Source: Panulirus ornatus (taxonomy: Eukaryota > Arthropoda > Malacostraca > Decapoda > Palinuridae). From it: 64,000 nt of DNA. The notes under the pieces were generated by a model, which worked only from the letters and a program-made list of their open reading frames with translations, ran no database searches and was not told where the DNA came from. The translations under genes and the position numbers were made by a program. Of this stretch, positions 38,575-48,549 are shown one piece after another. The number at the start of each line of letters is the position of its first letter. Within the stretch, counting starts at the first letter, position 1. The stretch lies in assembly GCF_036320965.1 (NCBI RefSeq), contig NC_092235.1, positions 28,121,476-28,185,475 of the forward strand, in the 5' to 3' direction.

Positions 38575-38870
38575 TGATCACTGCTGGCTTCACTGTTCAT
38601 CATTGATCACTGCTGGCTTCACTGTTCATCATGATCACTGCTGGCTTCACTGTTCATCATTATCACTGCTGGCTTCACTGTTCATCATTATCACTGCTGG
38701 CTTCACTGTTCATCATTATCACTGCTGGCTTCACTGTTCATCATTATCACTGCTGGCTTCACTGTTCATCATTATCACTGCTGGCTTCACTGTTCATCAT
38801 GATCACTGCTGGCTTCACTGTTCATCATGATCACTGCTGGCTTCACTGTTCATCATGATCACTGCGGGCC
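38575..38870 (+). repeat. 28-bp minisatellite, about 10 copies
   Basis: The unit is ATCACTGCTGGCTTCACTGT plus TCATCATT, with a TTATC/TGATC variant. Confidence 0.95.
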
Positions 38871-39106
38871 TCACTGTGTTTACTCCACACCCCCGCAGCA
38901 CATGTTGCCAGCTATACAGCAGTGTTGTGTCTGAGGGTCAGGTCAAGCGTGTCAGCTCCTCCCTCCACACTGTTCAGGTTAGGGAGATGATAATGATCAC
39001 TTTGGGTCAGGTCTGGGTTGCAAGGAAGATGGTGGAACCCCACATGAACCACTAACCCATCTGGACAACGATGAGTCTCGTGTTTTACCATATTAAACAA
39101 CACTGG

Positions 39107-39152
39107 TTCTCACTGTAAGTTACAGGACGAGTCCTGTATCCTACAGTGAGAA
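39107..39152. other. Perfect two-part hairpin
   Basis: Outer arms TTCTCACTGTA and TACAGTGAGAA are exact reverse complements. Between them ACAGGAC and GTCCTGT pair around a 2-base centre, giving an interrupted stem over 46 bases. Function unknown; too short for a typical miRNA precursor. Confidence 0.6.
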
Positions 39153-39814
39153 TCACTGTAGGTGTGTGGCCTCTGTCTGATGATAACACAGCTGTTGTGA
39201 GTCCCACTCACTTCATGGGAAGGCCAGCGCCCAGTCTGGCCACCACGCCCTCCGCTAATGTTGACCTGCACGCCAGCAAACACGGCCGACGCTCCACACA
39301 CGACGGCTGGAGGCCAGCCTTGTGGTTATGGCTCGGGGCGAAGACAAGGAGAGCTTGGGTCTGGCTTAGGGAAGAGCCCGGCTTATGTTCAATATTGTAT
39401 ATCTTCGCTCCGGCACACATCCTAGATTCCTGTAGCTTATTTCCCCCCCTACCCATCCCTTCCCCCGCACCAACTAAGTCCATGGTAGAACCTTCTCACA
39501 CCCAGAGTGACCAGAAGCAGTGGTCTTCTTCCTCTGTGTCGGACCTTCCACACAAACTCTAAAACAAAAGCCACACCAGATCAGGTTTGGTCAGAGTTAC
39601 TTCCATAATTAATATTAATTACTTCTAACTACCTCCTCCCTTATGACGTCAGTCACTATCACACGAACCATCGCCCGCCATGGCTGACCTCGGCCCCTAC
39701 ACCCACTCCGTCTCCTCCCTCGGGGCGGTGGCGCCCCTCATTGCTGGGGGATTCCTCCTCCCGGAGTCGCCTCGGGACTGTGAAATCCCACCGCCATGTG
39801 GACAGACGAGGCCA

Positions 39815-40095
39815 CAGTACCTGGTGTGGTGGGAACGGAGGACAGTACCTGGTGTGGTGGACTGTGTTGGGGACGATAGACGGTACTTGGTATGGTGGAC
39901 AGTGGTGTGGACGGTGGACAGTACCTGGTATGGTGGACAGTGGTGGGGACGGTGGACAGTACCTGGTGTGGTAGACATTGGCGGGAACGGTAGACGGTAC
40001 CTGATATGGTGGACAGTGGTGGGGACGGTCGACAGTACTTGGTGTGGTGGACAGTGTTCGGGGACGGTGGACAGTGCCTGGTGTGGTGGACAGTG
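39815..40095 (+). repeat. About 38-bp minisatellite, about 7 copies
   Basis: The unit contains CAGTACCTGGTGTGGTGGAC and AGTGGTGGGGACGGT; copies are diverged. Confidence 0.85.
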
Positions 40096-40539
40096 GCAGG
40101 AGGACTGGAGCCAGGTGCTGCGTCACGAAGGCACACTGGCTCAGCAAACACCAGCCTCCCTCCTCCTGGCCGGCGTGTGGCCTGATTCACTCACTCGAGC
40201 TCAGGCTGAGTCTCTGTGGACAAGTGGTTCCTTCTTTTTTCGACTCAGGTGGACAGATAGGCTGGGAGGGACGCAAGCTTAGTGGAGGGGGTCGGAGGTG
40301 GACTCAGTGTGGACGGATGTGTGGGTGGGGGAGGGGAGCGTTCCTCAGGGCCTCTGCTTGGGTCCAGCACTGTCTGTATCTTCAGTGGTGATGAAGCAAT
40401 AATCAGAAAGTCTTATGTTTGCTTACATCCGCCACTCGATAAATCCTTCCTCGAGTCCACCAGAATAAACAAATCCATTATTGAATAGGAAGTAATGTTT
40501 CCCCTAAATATTGGAAAATATTCTGCCACCGTCAAGTAT

Positions 40540-41356
40540 GAAGTCTGTTGGGGATGAGAGAGCTTGGGAAGTGAGTCAGTTGTTGTTCGCTGATGATACA
40601 GCGCTGGTGGCTGATTCATGTGAGAAACTGCAGAAGCTGGTGACTGAGTTTGGTAAAGTGTGTGGAAGAAGAAAGTTGAGAGTAAATGTGAATAAGAGCA
40701 AGGTTATTAGGTACAGTAGGGGTGAGGGTCAAGTCAATTGGGAGGTGAGTTTGAATGGAGAAAAACTGGAGGAAGTGAAGTGTTTTAGATATCTGGGAGT
40801 GGATCTGTCAGCGGATGGAACCATGGAAGCGGAAGTGGATCATAGGGTGGGGGAGGGGGCGAAAATTCTGGGAGCCTTGAAAAATGTGTGGAAGTCGAGA
40901 ACATTATCTCGGAAAGCAAAAATGGGTATGTTTGAGGGAATAGTGGTTCCAACAATGTTGTATGGTTGCGAGGCGTGGGCTATGGATAGAGATGTGCGCA
41001 GGAGGATGGATGTGCTGGAAATGAGATGTTTGAGGACAATGTGTGGTGTGAGGTGGTTTGATCGAGTAAGTAACGTAAGGGTAAGAGAGATGTGTGGAAA
41101 TAAAAAGAGCGTGGTTGAGAGAGCAGAAGAGGGTGTTTTGAAATGGTTTGGGCACATGGAGAGAATGAGTGAGGAGAGATTGACCAAGAGGATATATGTG
41201 TCGGAGGTGGAGGGAACGAGGAGAAGAGGGAGACCAAATTGGAGGTGGAAAGATGGAGTGAAAAAGATTTTGTGTGATCGGGGCCTGAACATGCAGGAGG
41301 GTGAAAGGAGGGCAAGAAATAGAGTGAATTGGAGTCATGTGGTATACAGGGGTTGA
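40540..41356 (+). CDS. LINE reverse transcriptase, 3' part of ORF (5'-truncated)
   Basis: Non-LTR retrotransposon polymerase remnant. The open frame (usable ATG at 40511, element sequence from about 40540) has the catalytic box LLFADDTALVADS, the following LRVNVNKSKVIRYSRGEG, then CFRYLGVDLSADG, PTMLYGCEAWAMD and a basic C-terminus (TRRRGRPNWRWKDGVKKI) ending TGA at 41354-41356. These are the RT palm end and thumb-to-tail region typical of non-LTR elements; I do not assign a clade. The endonuclease and first half of RT are missing, so it is dead on arrival, but it has no frameshift or stop in the remaining frame, suggesting recent insertion. Confidence 0.85.
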
Positions 41357-41571
41357 CGTGCTGTCAGTGGATTGAAGCAAGGCATGTGAAGCGTCTGGGG
41401 TAAACCATGGAAAGCTGTGTAGGTATGTATATTTGCGTGTGTGGACGTGTGTATGTACATGTGTATGGGGGGGGGTTGGGCCATTTCTTTCGTCTGTTTC
41501 CTTGCGCTACCTCGCAAACGCGGGAGACAGCGACAAAGTATAAAAAAAAAAAAAAAAAAAAAAATATAAAT
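41357..41571 (+). mobile_element. LINE 3' UTR and A-rich tail
   Basis: Runs from the RT stop through GTGGATTGAAGCAAGGCATG and GGTAAACCATGGAAAGCTGT to the CGCTACCTCGCAAACGCGGG box, ending AAGTATAAAA(A)n. It is immediately followed by (TA)n. Confidence 0.8.
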
Positions 41572-41574
41572 ATA

Positions 41575-41639
<65 letters not shown>
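41572..41639. repeat. (TA)n microsatellite at LINE 3' end
   Basis: TA tract continuous with the LINE A-tail. Confidence 0.95.
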
Positions 41640-41642
<3 letters not shown>

Positions 41643-41901
41643 TAGGTTCGAGTTTGCTTGTAGGTTTGAGGACGTGACTATTGCAACTGTCAGATGGTGC
41701 CACTCAGCAGGTGGTGGGCAGCGGTGGTCTGGTGTTGACCAAGATGACCTATTGTTTCACTCCAGAATTCCCAGGAAGACTCGTGTGTACACAGCGCTCG
41801 CTCTGCCTCCACTTCCACGTTAGATATTGTACCATCACACAACCCTTGATAATGGATTACCTATACGGGATGTGGCTCTCTTAAGATGGTAGATGGTTAT
41901 C

Positions 41902-41903
<2 letters not shown>

Positions 41904-41982
<79 letters not shown>

Positions 41983-42010
41983 ATATATATGTGTGTGTGT
42001 GTGTGTGTGT
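41904..42010. repeat. (TA)n/(TG)n compound microsatellite
   Basis: TA tract followed by alternating TG and TA blocks. Confidence 0.9.
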
Positions 42011-42262
42011 ATTATGTATATGTATTGTTCAGCTAATTTGTTTTAATGAGTCGTCAGGGATGTGTCGGAGGGTTGACCCAGCTGCATCAGGTTCATATAA
42101 GGTGATGATGACTCGTCGTATTTACCCGCCGTACGTGACCCTGACCTTCTCTCCTGAAACTCTTGTCCAGTACCTGTTCTCTGTAACCATCTCCTGACTG
42201 TAGCTGGCGTTCCCTGTAACCACCTGCTGACTGTAGCCACTAGCTTACACTTGTCGTTGTCA

Positions 42263-42412
42263 ACGGTACGACCTTTGAGTACGACGGTACGACCTTTGAG
42301 TACGACGGTACGACCCTTGAGTACGACGGTACGACCCTTGAGTACGACGGTACGACCTTTGAGTACGACGATACGACCTTTGAGTACGACGGTACGACCC
42401 TTGAGTCTGGCC
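42263..42412 (+). repeat. 21-bp minisatellite, about 7 copies
   Basis: The unit is CGACGGTACGACCTTTGAGT plus A, with CTT/TTT and GGT/GAT variants. The 21-bp period keeps a frame open; no gene context. Confidence 0.9.
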
Positions 42413-42770
42413 CATGACCTACGCTTTAAGGGTTACGCCAGAGGTCAGCTCTGTTGATGAGGTGCGAGGAATAGTAAGAATCAGATATGCAAATATGTTT
42501 AATTCCTGAGATGTACCTGTGTGTGAGGGAGAGGTGGGTTATGGTTGACTGCAGCCACCTTCGCTATAGTGGCAGCAGACACTTGTTCCCTCGTGGTGTA
42601 CACCACCCTCGCCTGCCCCAGGCAGGGAAGACCTACCTACCACCAGATCTTGTCTCAGGTAGGCCTTAGCGCGTATGGCTCACCGTTGATCTTGCTTGTC
42701 AGATGGTACTGTTATTCTCTGCTGCCACACATCATAACGTGGTTGTCTGTGTTGGGCTATCTGGGGCCAG

Positions 42771-42773
<3 letters not shown>

Positions 42774-42845
<72 letters not shown>
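42774..42845. repeat. (GA)n microsatellite
   Basis: Pure GA tract. Confidence 0.95.
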
Positions 42846-42846
<1 letters not shown>

Positions 42847-42982
42847 CAATCACTTAGCCTCACCCTGCAGTACACCATGCTGCCACCACCATTATTTCCC
42901 TCACACAGTTTGTCTTGTATCATGTAAACATACACTGACGCCGCCGCCCCTGCCACACCGCTTAATCAACAAACGTGTACGT

Positions 42983-43005
42983 GTGAGTGTGTGTGTGTGT
43001 GTGGT

Positions 43006-43050
<45 letters not shown>

Positions 43051-43108
43051 TGTGTGTGTGTGTGGTACGTGTGTGTGTGTGTGTGTGTACGTGTGTGTGT
43101 GTGTGTAT
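42983..43108. repeat. (TG)n with TACGTG interruptions
   Basis: Four or more TG blocks separated by TACGTG, producing a spurious Val/Cys frame. Confidence 0.9.
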
Positions 43109-43529
43109 GAGTGAGTGATTGTGATACCTAACTGTATGTGTGTGTATTACGGTACAGATTTTTTATACGTATATTATTAATGATAATGATAACAATAATG
43201 TTGTTAATGGTAAAGGAAATACAGAAAATTAACGGCTTATTGAACTGACTTTCGTCATAGTCTGAATATGTAGAAATAAATATGGTGAAATTCAGTTCTC
43301 TAAAATGAGGAGTGAATTAGTCGGACTTTATACAAGTATGAGACTGAAACTTGATATTGACGTCTATCCTCCTTGTTTGTGTATTACGGCGAGAGGGTTG
43401 TACACTTGTGTTGCCCCGTCTCATAACCGTGTATATATGTACCCTGTCTTGACCCTCCTGTGTGTACACACATACATACACCGCAGCCTAAGTCAGGCAC
43501 CTGTTTATCAACGAGTCCCGAGGGGGATG

Positions 43530-43613
43530 ATGAACAGATGGGTTGGCTGTGGGCGTGCCCGGGCGTGAATCATGGTCAGCAACACTAACCATTACACCAT
43601 GGAAACTCGTGTG
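43530..43613 (-). mobile_element. tRNA-derived SINE fragment with A box
   Basis: On the minus strand TTTCCATGGTGTAATGGTTA matches the 5' end and A box of tRNAs such as tRNA-Gln or tRNA-Val. GTTGCTGACCATGATTCACG and GCCCGGGCACGCCCACAGCC follow, shared in part with the fragment at 34428-34525. The B box is degenerate and no cloverleaf closes. Confidence 0.6.
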
Positions 43614-43680
43614 TGGTGTCTTGCTTTCGGGTCCGACCTTTTGCTGTGAACACTTGTGGCCATGATTGTTGCCTTGAAGA

Positions 43681-43682
<2 letters not shown>

Positions 43683-43712
<30 letters not shown>
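43683..43712. repeat. (TG)n microsatellite
   Basis: Pure TG tract beside tRNA-like sequence. Confidence 0.85.
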
Positions 43713-43715
<3 letters not shown>

Positions 43716-43727
43716 CACGTAAATATT

Positions 43728-43800
43728 GACACCGTGACAGAGTGGCTGGGGATTCCAAGGACGCGGGATCGAAACCCAACCACGGCGGTGCACTTATTCG
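43728..43800 (+). mobile_element. Possible tRNA-like SINE piece with B box
   Basis: GGGATCGAAACCC resembles a Pol III B box, about 40 bases after GACACCGTGACAGAGTGGCT. It lies about 100 bp from the A-box fragment on the other strand. Weak on its own. Confidence 0.35.
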
Positions 43801-45132
43801 TTAACAGCGTGTGTGTGGTCAGAGACACAAGGTGTGGCATGATGGTCCGGGTGGGTGCACCGGTGTCTATGATCACCTCCCCCGTCACCACCACATGGAC
43901 TCGACCAGTGACGACAGCGGTACACGGCACCTAACACCTACACTGGTCTGTGTGTGTGTGTGTGTGTGTGTAGACTGATGTATGTCTGTATGTGTGTGTG
44001 AGCGTATCAGACGCCTGGTGGTATGTGTATGTGTTGACGAAGGTGCGTACACGTACAGATTTTGTCTTCGTACGTACGGTAGTTGAGAGCACATGTCAAT
44101 GACGGAAGGCGGCTGTGGGTCGCGAGAGAGACGTTGAGAACATAACGTATTTACCCAGACAATGTCGAACGCTGGCCACTACCAGTACAAGCACAAGACA
44201 ATAAGTCTGGTCCTCTCAAAAGCAAACAGTTCCTTTAACGGCTCCTGCACGCAGCAAACACTGGGGATTCTAGGAACCCCGAGCCATCCTGTGAGTGAGG
44301 ACACATCCTGGAACTCCTGCTTCAGCTGAGGATGTGTTGATGCAGATCATCAACGGTTGGTCAGGAGGAGAGGAACAGCTTGCAAGGACGAGATCATCAC
44401 AGATTTCACACCGTTGGTCACCGTCAAGGGTTCCTCCTACAGGAGTGGATCAGTTCTTTTACCTCAGTGACAACTGAATTTTTCCCGTTAATCCATGTAT
44501 GGTCTGGGTGCCGGGCACGGACGCCTCCTCCCCCTCACTCTAACCTCCAGATCACGACGGTACGACCCTCGTATGAAGGTCGTATCATGGCGCTGCTACC
44601 GTCAGGCTTCAAGATCCATGGACAGCTACTACCATCATCCCTGGCTGGGTGTGCTGATGACCTCCCCCGGGCTGGCGCGCTCCTGACGCAGCTCACGCTT
44701 GTCACGTCGTCTGCCATGACTTGAGGCGCTAGTCATGTCCCTGGTAGGAGGTGGGTCTCCACGGGGACGTATGTACCTCCCGCACCTCCTGCTGGTGAGC
44801 CGACCTTCTGATCTATAAGGATGCAGACTTGATGTTACAAATATTCTTCCTCTGTTAACCTCGTCAAAGACCGCCATCATGTCCCTTCTTGTCTGTCATA
44901 TACTCCTGCAGGTGTCACCTGCGCCCGCGCCGCGTCGCTGGTGTGCTCTGGGGAGCACCATCACCGCCTGCGCCAGGAGGAGGACCTAACACGACCAAGT
45001 TTCCCTACCACCGTCAGGAGTCGCCTCGCGCCCTCCCTGCGTACTGGCTGACGGAGATGCTCTCGGGTGTTGCCACGTTCAAACTGTTCAGTCTGTATAC
45101 AGTGTCCTCAGTCCACCGATGCCCCGTGACGG

Positions 45133-45178
<46 letters not shown>
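45133..45178. repeat. (CA)n microsatellite
   Basis: Pure CA tract. Confidence 0.9.
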
Positions 45179-45181
<3 letters not shown>

Positions 45182-45374
45182 CATGGTTCCAGGCGTCACT
45201 CTGGACCTCTGTGTGGATGAGGGTCATCCTAGCCCATTCCCGTCAATGGCCACAAAGTTACCCCTGCCATCCTACATGACCGTCGAAATGTTACATTAGA
45301 TTCACGATTGTGGCACAAAGTAACAACAGGAGTAGAACGTTAGCAGTCCAACTGTACCCACGTCATCAATACTG

Positions 45375-45433
45375 GCCAATCTTCTACCGTTGCCAAGTCA
45401 AGGGCAGGCAGGTGATTGGCAACGGTGGAAGAT
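45375..45433. repeat. Short inverted repeat (18-bp arms, one mismatch)
   Basis: ATCTTCTACCGTTGCCAA is mirrored by TTGGCAACGGTGGAAGAT after a spacer of about 20 bases. The arms carry CCAAT and ATTGG at their edges. Confidence 0.6.
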
Positions 45434-48080
45434 GCGTTAGTTTCGTGATTGGCTGATCATTGGGAGGGGTAGCATGGGTGAGGTAGGTGGCCTGAGGGCA
45501 TGTCACACCAGAGGGTCCTGACCCTTCGTAATTGTGACACATGCAGCAGTCAGGCAACACGTGAAGGTGGCCAGCGTGAGGGGTTGTAAGATTGTCTGAG
45601 TCAGTGAGGAATTGTACTTACCTTCTGTATAACTTCACCTCCCTCCAGCAGTCGTCAGTTCTCGTATGTTTATATATTCATTTTGCATCAGTGATATAAA
45701 TGTACTCTTATGTATATGTGACATATTACTGAGGGTTATATCTTTTATTTAGTGCTTATGATTGATTATTAGAAGGGAAAAAATGGCTTGTAATCAGAGT
45801 GTGACTACGACCAGCCACGTACGCACACAAACTTGACCCACAGAATGAGTGCCCGCAATACGTGACATACGAAGACTGGTTAATACAACAGAACGCGAGA
45901 TTCTGATGAATGATAGGCACGTGTGGTGAGCGAGTGGTGAGGGGTGTTTAAGATAATTACCAGTTGCACAAGAGGCTATGTATTACAAGTATAAAAGCAA
46001 AGATGTAAATGAGGTCTTTGGAAAAAGGTTTCATGAGAATAATGTAAGAGTACACCAGAGTACCAGTAAGTGTAACCTTAACCAACAGAGTGAAGATATT
46101 CGAAGATATTGTCAAACACGAACGCTGGTCATGTGTGTCCGAGGCGGAGGTCAACCTGAAGACTGAAAGTAAAGGTAACAGTGAGGAACGGGGACAAAAC
46201 ACGTGCATATAGAGACACACGAGAGAGTCGGCTTTCAGCACACAGGGCAACACAAAGCCATACGTTCCTCCCTCAACTGTTGTTTGCACGGACCTCCTCA
46301 CGGCTGATGACCTAATGATACTTGGTGATGTTATAACACGTAATGACTCGTACATTTCCCCAGAACAGAGTCCAGACCACAAGTACTGATGAGATGTAGT
46401 AGTGATTATGAAGGTCTCGTGGTAAGCCGCGATGATGATCTAGGTGGATAGTAACTTGTACACAATCCTCTACTGTGTGTACCTGAAGACGTGGACGTCA
46501 GTGTGTAGCAGTGAGGGATGTAGCTGTCGTGTGAGTGACTTACCTTGGGGATCACCGGGTCAGGAAGTAAGGACTCAATTGGGTTTCCTTAGTATCGTGA
46601 AAGCGGACCTAAATTGCAGGATTTTTTTGAATTTTTTTTCTCCTCCTAACATCTGAACTGATATATCCTAAACGTAACTACCTTGACCTGACCTTTCATG
46701 TTATTGCAAAAAGCCAACATAATAAACATCTTTGGTATTCACACTGGTGGAAAAAGAGAAGACAGTCGATATGTGAAGTAAAATATAGTCCATCATGGCT
46801 CACCGATTTCCTCATAGGGGAAGAAGACGCAGACTCCCCAGCCAATGGTGGAGGTCTCTTGCTCTGGCCGCAACATCGCCCACCAATCACCGTCCACTCA
46901 CATCCTCCCGCCACGGTAATCACTTCATCATCGCTAATTTTCCACAAGTTATCTGTCCTCCGCTGATGGTGGTCGCGTAGTGGACGAGATTACCTTGCTC
47001 TGCCTCAGAACGTGGTATACATCTCTGTTGCTCCCATGTAGTGTGGATGGGTCGGGGGTGGACTGCAGGCTCGGGAAGCAGGTGTGGGTTTAGAACACAA
47101 GAGTCACGTTGATCACGTCTTTCCCCAGCGGCGTCAGGGCCACTACTGGCTCCCTCCCTCCATCAACCATCACCCTAACCTTCTGTCAACACTAACGCCC
47201 TGTTTACATTGCCTTGCATGGTTTACGCTTTTTATGTGTGGTAATGATGCGTAAGTTCCCAACAATGTATGTTCTTGATCATGTTTCTTCTCGTCTTATC
47301 TTACTCCTCAACTTTAGTGGGTCTACCCTCTCTCGTTTTCTTTCTCGTTATGTTTCCCGTCTTCTTTTGAAAAAGAAAACGCGACTGACCTCATCGCCTG
47401 TGAACAGATTTATTCTTTTGTATTTGGAGAATACGGATGGCATACTGTGATGCATTGACCATATCTGGCGTAGTTTGTGTTTGTGTGTGTGGACAACGTT
47501 TTGAAAGACTGTGGTGTGGCAGGAGAGGTCTGTGTAATAGACCCGTTCTTTGTGATACACCTTAGAGAAATGTGTCATTTGTTCTTTATATAATGTTGTT
47601 GAGGGGATTGCGTCGTGTTGTTAGTGTACTGTGTGAGAAGGGCTAAGATCTGTATTGACACTCTGGCGTGTGTTGAAAGGTCAACACTGGAGCCGACCTC
47701 GGCAGCCAGCAATGGAATTCAAACATCTTCTATCATTATAGTCAGGACGGTGTCAAGTATCTTTTGTGTGAGGATGTGTTACGGGATGGTGTCTAGTGTC
47801 TTGTTGATGTAGGTTGCCACTCGTATTGTGCGGGAGGGGGGCGCTTATGAAGCCATCCAGTATGTGTTGTGTGAGGCTGGTGGGCAGAGTGGTGGTGGTG
47901 CAGAGACTGGTTGAAAGTCGTTCTGTGTGTGTGGCTCGACCTCGAGGAAAAGGTTCAGTAAAACTATCAAGTCCAGAATTAAAGATTAGGTTTATAAGAT
48001 AAATATTTCAGACAATCAACAAAATATACAATTAACACAAAACAAAAGCATTACATAAAGCAGAAGGGATGTGGCAGCCG

Positions 48081-48089
<9 letters not shown>

Positions 48090-48159
<70 letters not shown>
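48090..48159. repeat. (TA)n microsatellite
   Basis: (CA)n leading directly into a long TA tract. Confidence 0.9.
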
Positions 48160-48162
<3 letters not shown>

Positions 48163-48549
48163 GGTGTATAGTTCAAAGAAGTTATAGTTCATTTATAATA
48201 TTCGACCAAAGAAGTAAGAAGGTGGAATTAACATATGTAGAAATTCACTGAAGAGATGGTCAATAGAGTGAGGATGAGTGTGCAATTTTCTGATATTATA
48301 AAAATACAGATAAATATACGCGATTTCTGTCTGTAGTGAAGCATTGTCGTCTGAGCAACCTGGTCAGTATTTGATGGTTCAGACATTTTGTTTGACTAAA
48401 CTTTCATTTGTTTCGCGTCTTTGGTAGATTATAGTGCATGAAGATGTAATGTACAGCTGCCCCCTGTACTGCCAGACGTAGTAGGTACAGCAATACACAA
48501 GTGTACCTACAGTACTGGAGGGTCAGTAGACGAGGGAAGTGAGTGATGG

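Larger units (their letters stand above)
36573..40510. other. Intergenic region with minisatellites
   Basis: Contains (CA)n (about 36857-36891), a 16-bp repeat (37808-37980), a 28-bp repeat (38575-38870), a hairpin (39107-39152) and a 38-bp repeat (39815-40095). The ORFs at 37214-37546 and 39680-40282 lie in unremarkable or repeat sequence and lack domains. Confidence 0.5.
43801..48089. other. Intergenic region, no confident gene
   Basis: Contains (TG)n near 43950, (CA)n at about 45133-45178 and an inverted repeat at 45375-45433. Minus-strand AAG|GTAAGT donor-like words occur near 45617 and 46544 and could be untranslated exons of the GPCR gene, but nothing proves this. ORFs are short and lack domains. 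Confidence 0.4.

Noticed and set aside
34428..43800. Functional tRNA genes
   Set aside because: Only A- or B-box-like words are present and no cloverleaf with a closed acceptor stem could be drawn.
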